A stretch of DNA of 64,000 nt from Bog-532 sp963824545. Its GTDB lineage: Bacteria > Actinomycetota > Actinomycetes > Streptosporangiales > Streptosporangiaceae. The notes under the pieces are model-generated. The model worked only from the letters and a program-made list of their open reading frames with translations. It did not search any database and was not told the origin of the DNA. Positions 63,877 through 64,000 of the stretch are shown piece by piece; position 1 is the first letter of the stretch, and the number at the start of each line of letters is the position of its first letter. Location of the stretch: positions 114,025 through 178,024 of the forward strand of contig CAWGPP010000012.1 of NCBI GenBank assembly GCA_963824545.1. The letters run 5' to 3'. A program made the translations under genes and the position numbers.

Positions 63877-64000
63877 TTGACTGGCCCGGCTTTAATCCGG
63901 CCTGCCCGGGGCCGGCACATCGGGCCCCGGAACCAGGGCGACGTGATCACCGGCCATGAGCCGCGCAGCTACGGTGCCCGCCTCCGCGCTCGTGCCGCCG
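63877..64000 (+). CDS. possible start of a gene cut by the window end
   Basis: AGGAGGAA precedes a TTG at 63877, whose frame stays open for 41 codons to the window edge (TGPALIRPARGRHIG and so on). Nothing is recognised in it. The call rests only on the strong ribosome binding site. Confidence 0.3.
   Translation, partial: MTGPALIRPARGRHIGPRNQGDVITGHEPRSYGARLRARAA

Overview
The window is GC-rich, with strong G/C bias at third codon positions, GTG and TTG starts, and a conserved actinobacterial gene order. The backbone runs dapA - rnj, then ftsK - rodZ-like - rimO - pgsA - cinA - clgR, then lhr - DUF3046 - recA - recX - rny - miaB - miaA. I infer a filamentous or soil actinomycete, possibly of the Streptosporangiales, although the sequence alone does not fix the family. 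recA carries an intein at the insertion site known from Mycobacterium leprae.

Three accessory blocks interrupt the backbone. Block 1 (about 4.1-22.8 kb) opens with a tight four-gene cassette: cytoplasmic subtilase, ECF sigma factor, small beta-sandwich protein, and TPR-CHAT protease. It continues with two broken genes, bioB, and a large LuxR-type ATPase regulator. It ends in a set of stress-like genes: a Na+/H+ antiporter, a DUF2252 protein, two paralogous small proteins, a CMD-like protein, a potassium channel and a membrane protein. Several of these share one upstream sequence element built on the palindrome TTCACCTAGGTGAA, which suggests an undescribed regulon.

Block 2 (about 30.4-44 kb) lies between clgR and lhr. 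It holds an Rrf2 regulator, a DUF1707 protein and an amino-sugar uptake locus consisting of a ROK regulator, a binding protein, two permeases and a GH3 beta-N-acetylglucosaminidase. The binding protein has three one-base frameshifts and one permease has lost its middle. The block continues with a 32-bp tandem array, a glyoxalase - ArsR - SRPBCC - YciI operon, a GNAT-ACT fusion and a LuxR-type two-component system.

Block 3 (59.6 kb to the end) follows miaA. It holds a truncated Cas3-like helicase of the I-G (formerly I-U) type with no array or other cas genes, an unrecognised open fragment, an asparaginase, a PPC-domain protein and about 1 kb of apparent gene debris.

The backbone genes cover lysine and peptidoglycan precursor synthesis (dapA), RNA decay (rnj, rny), chromosome translocation and cell shape (ftsK, rodZ-like), tRNA and ribosome modification (miaA, miaB, rimO), phospholipid synthesis (pgsA) and DNA repair (recA, recX, lhr). 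All four small indels I could localise fall in short G/C runs. Some apparent pseudogenes may therefore be sequencing artefacts. The in-frame permease deletion and the truncated dehydrogenase cannot be explained that way.
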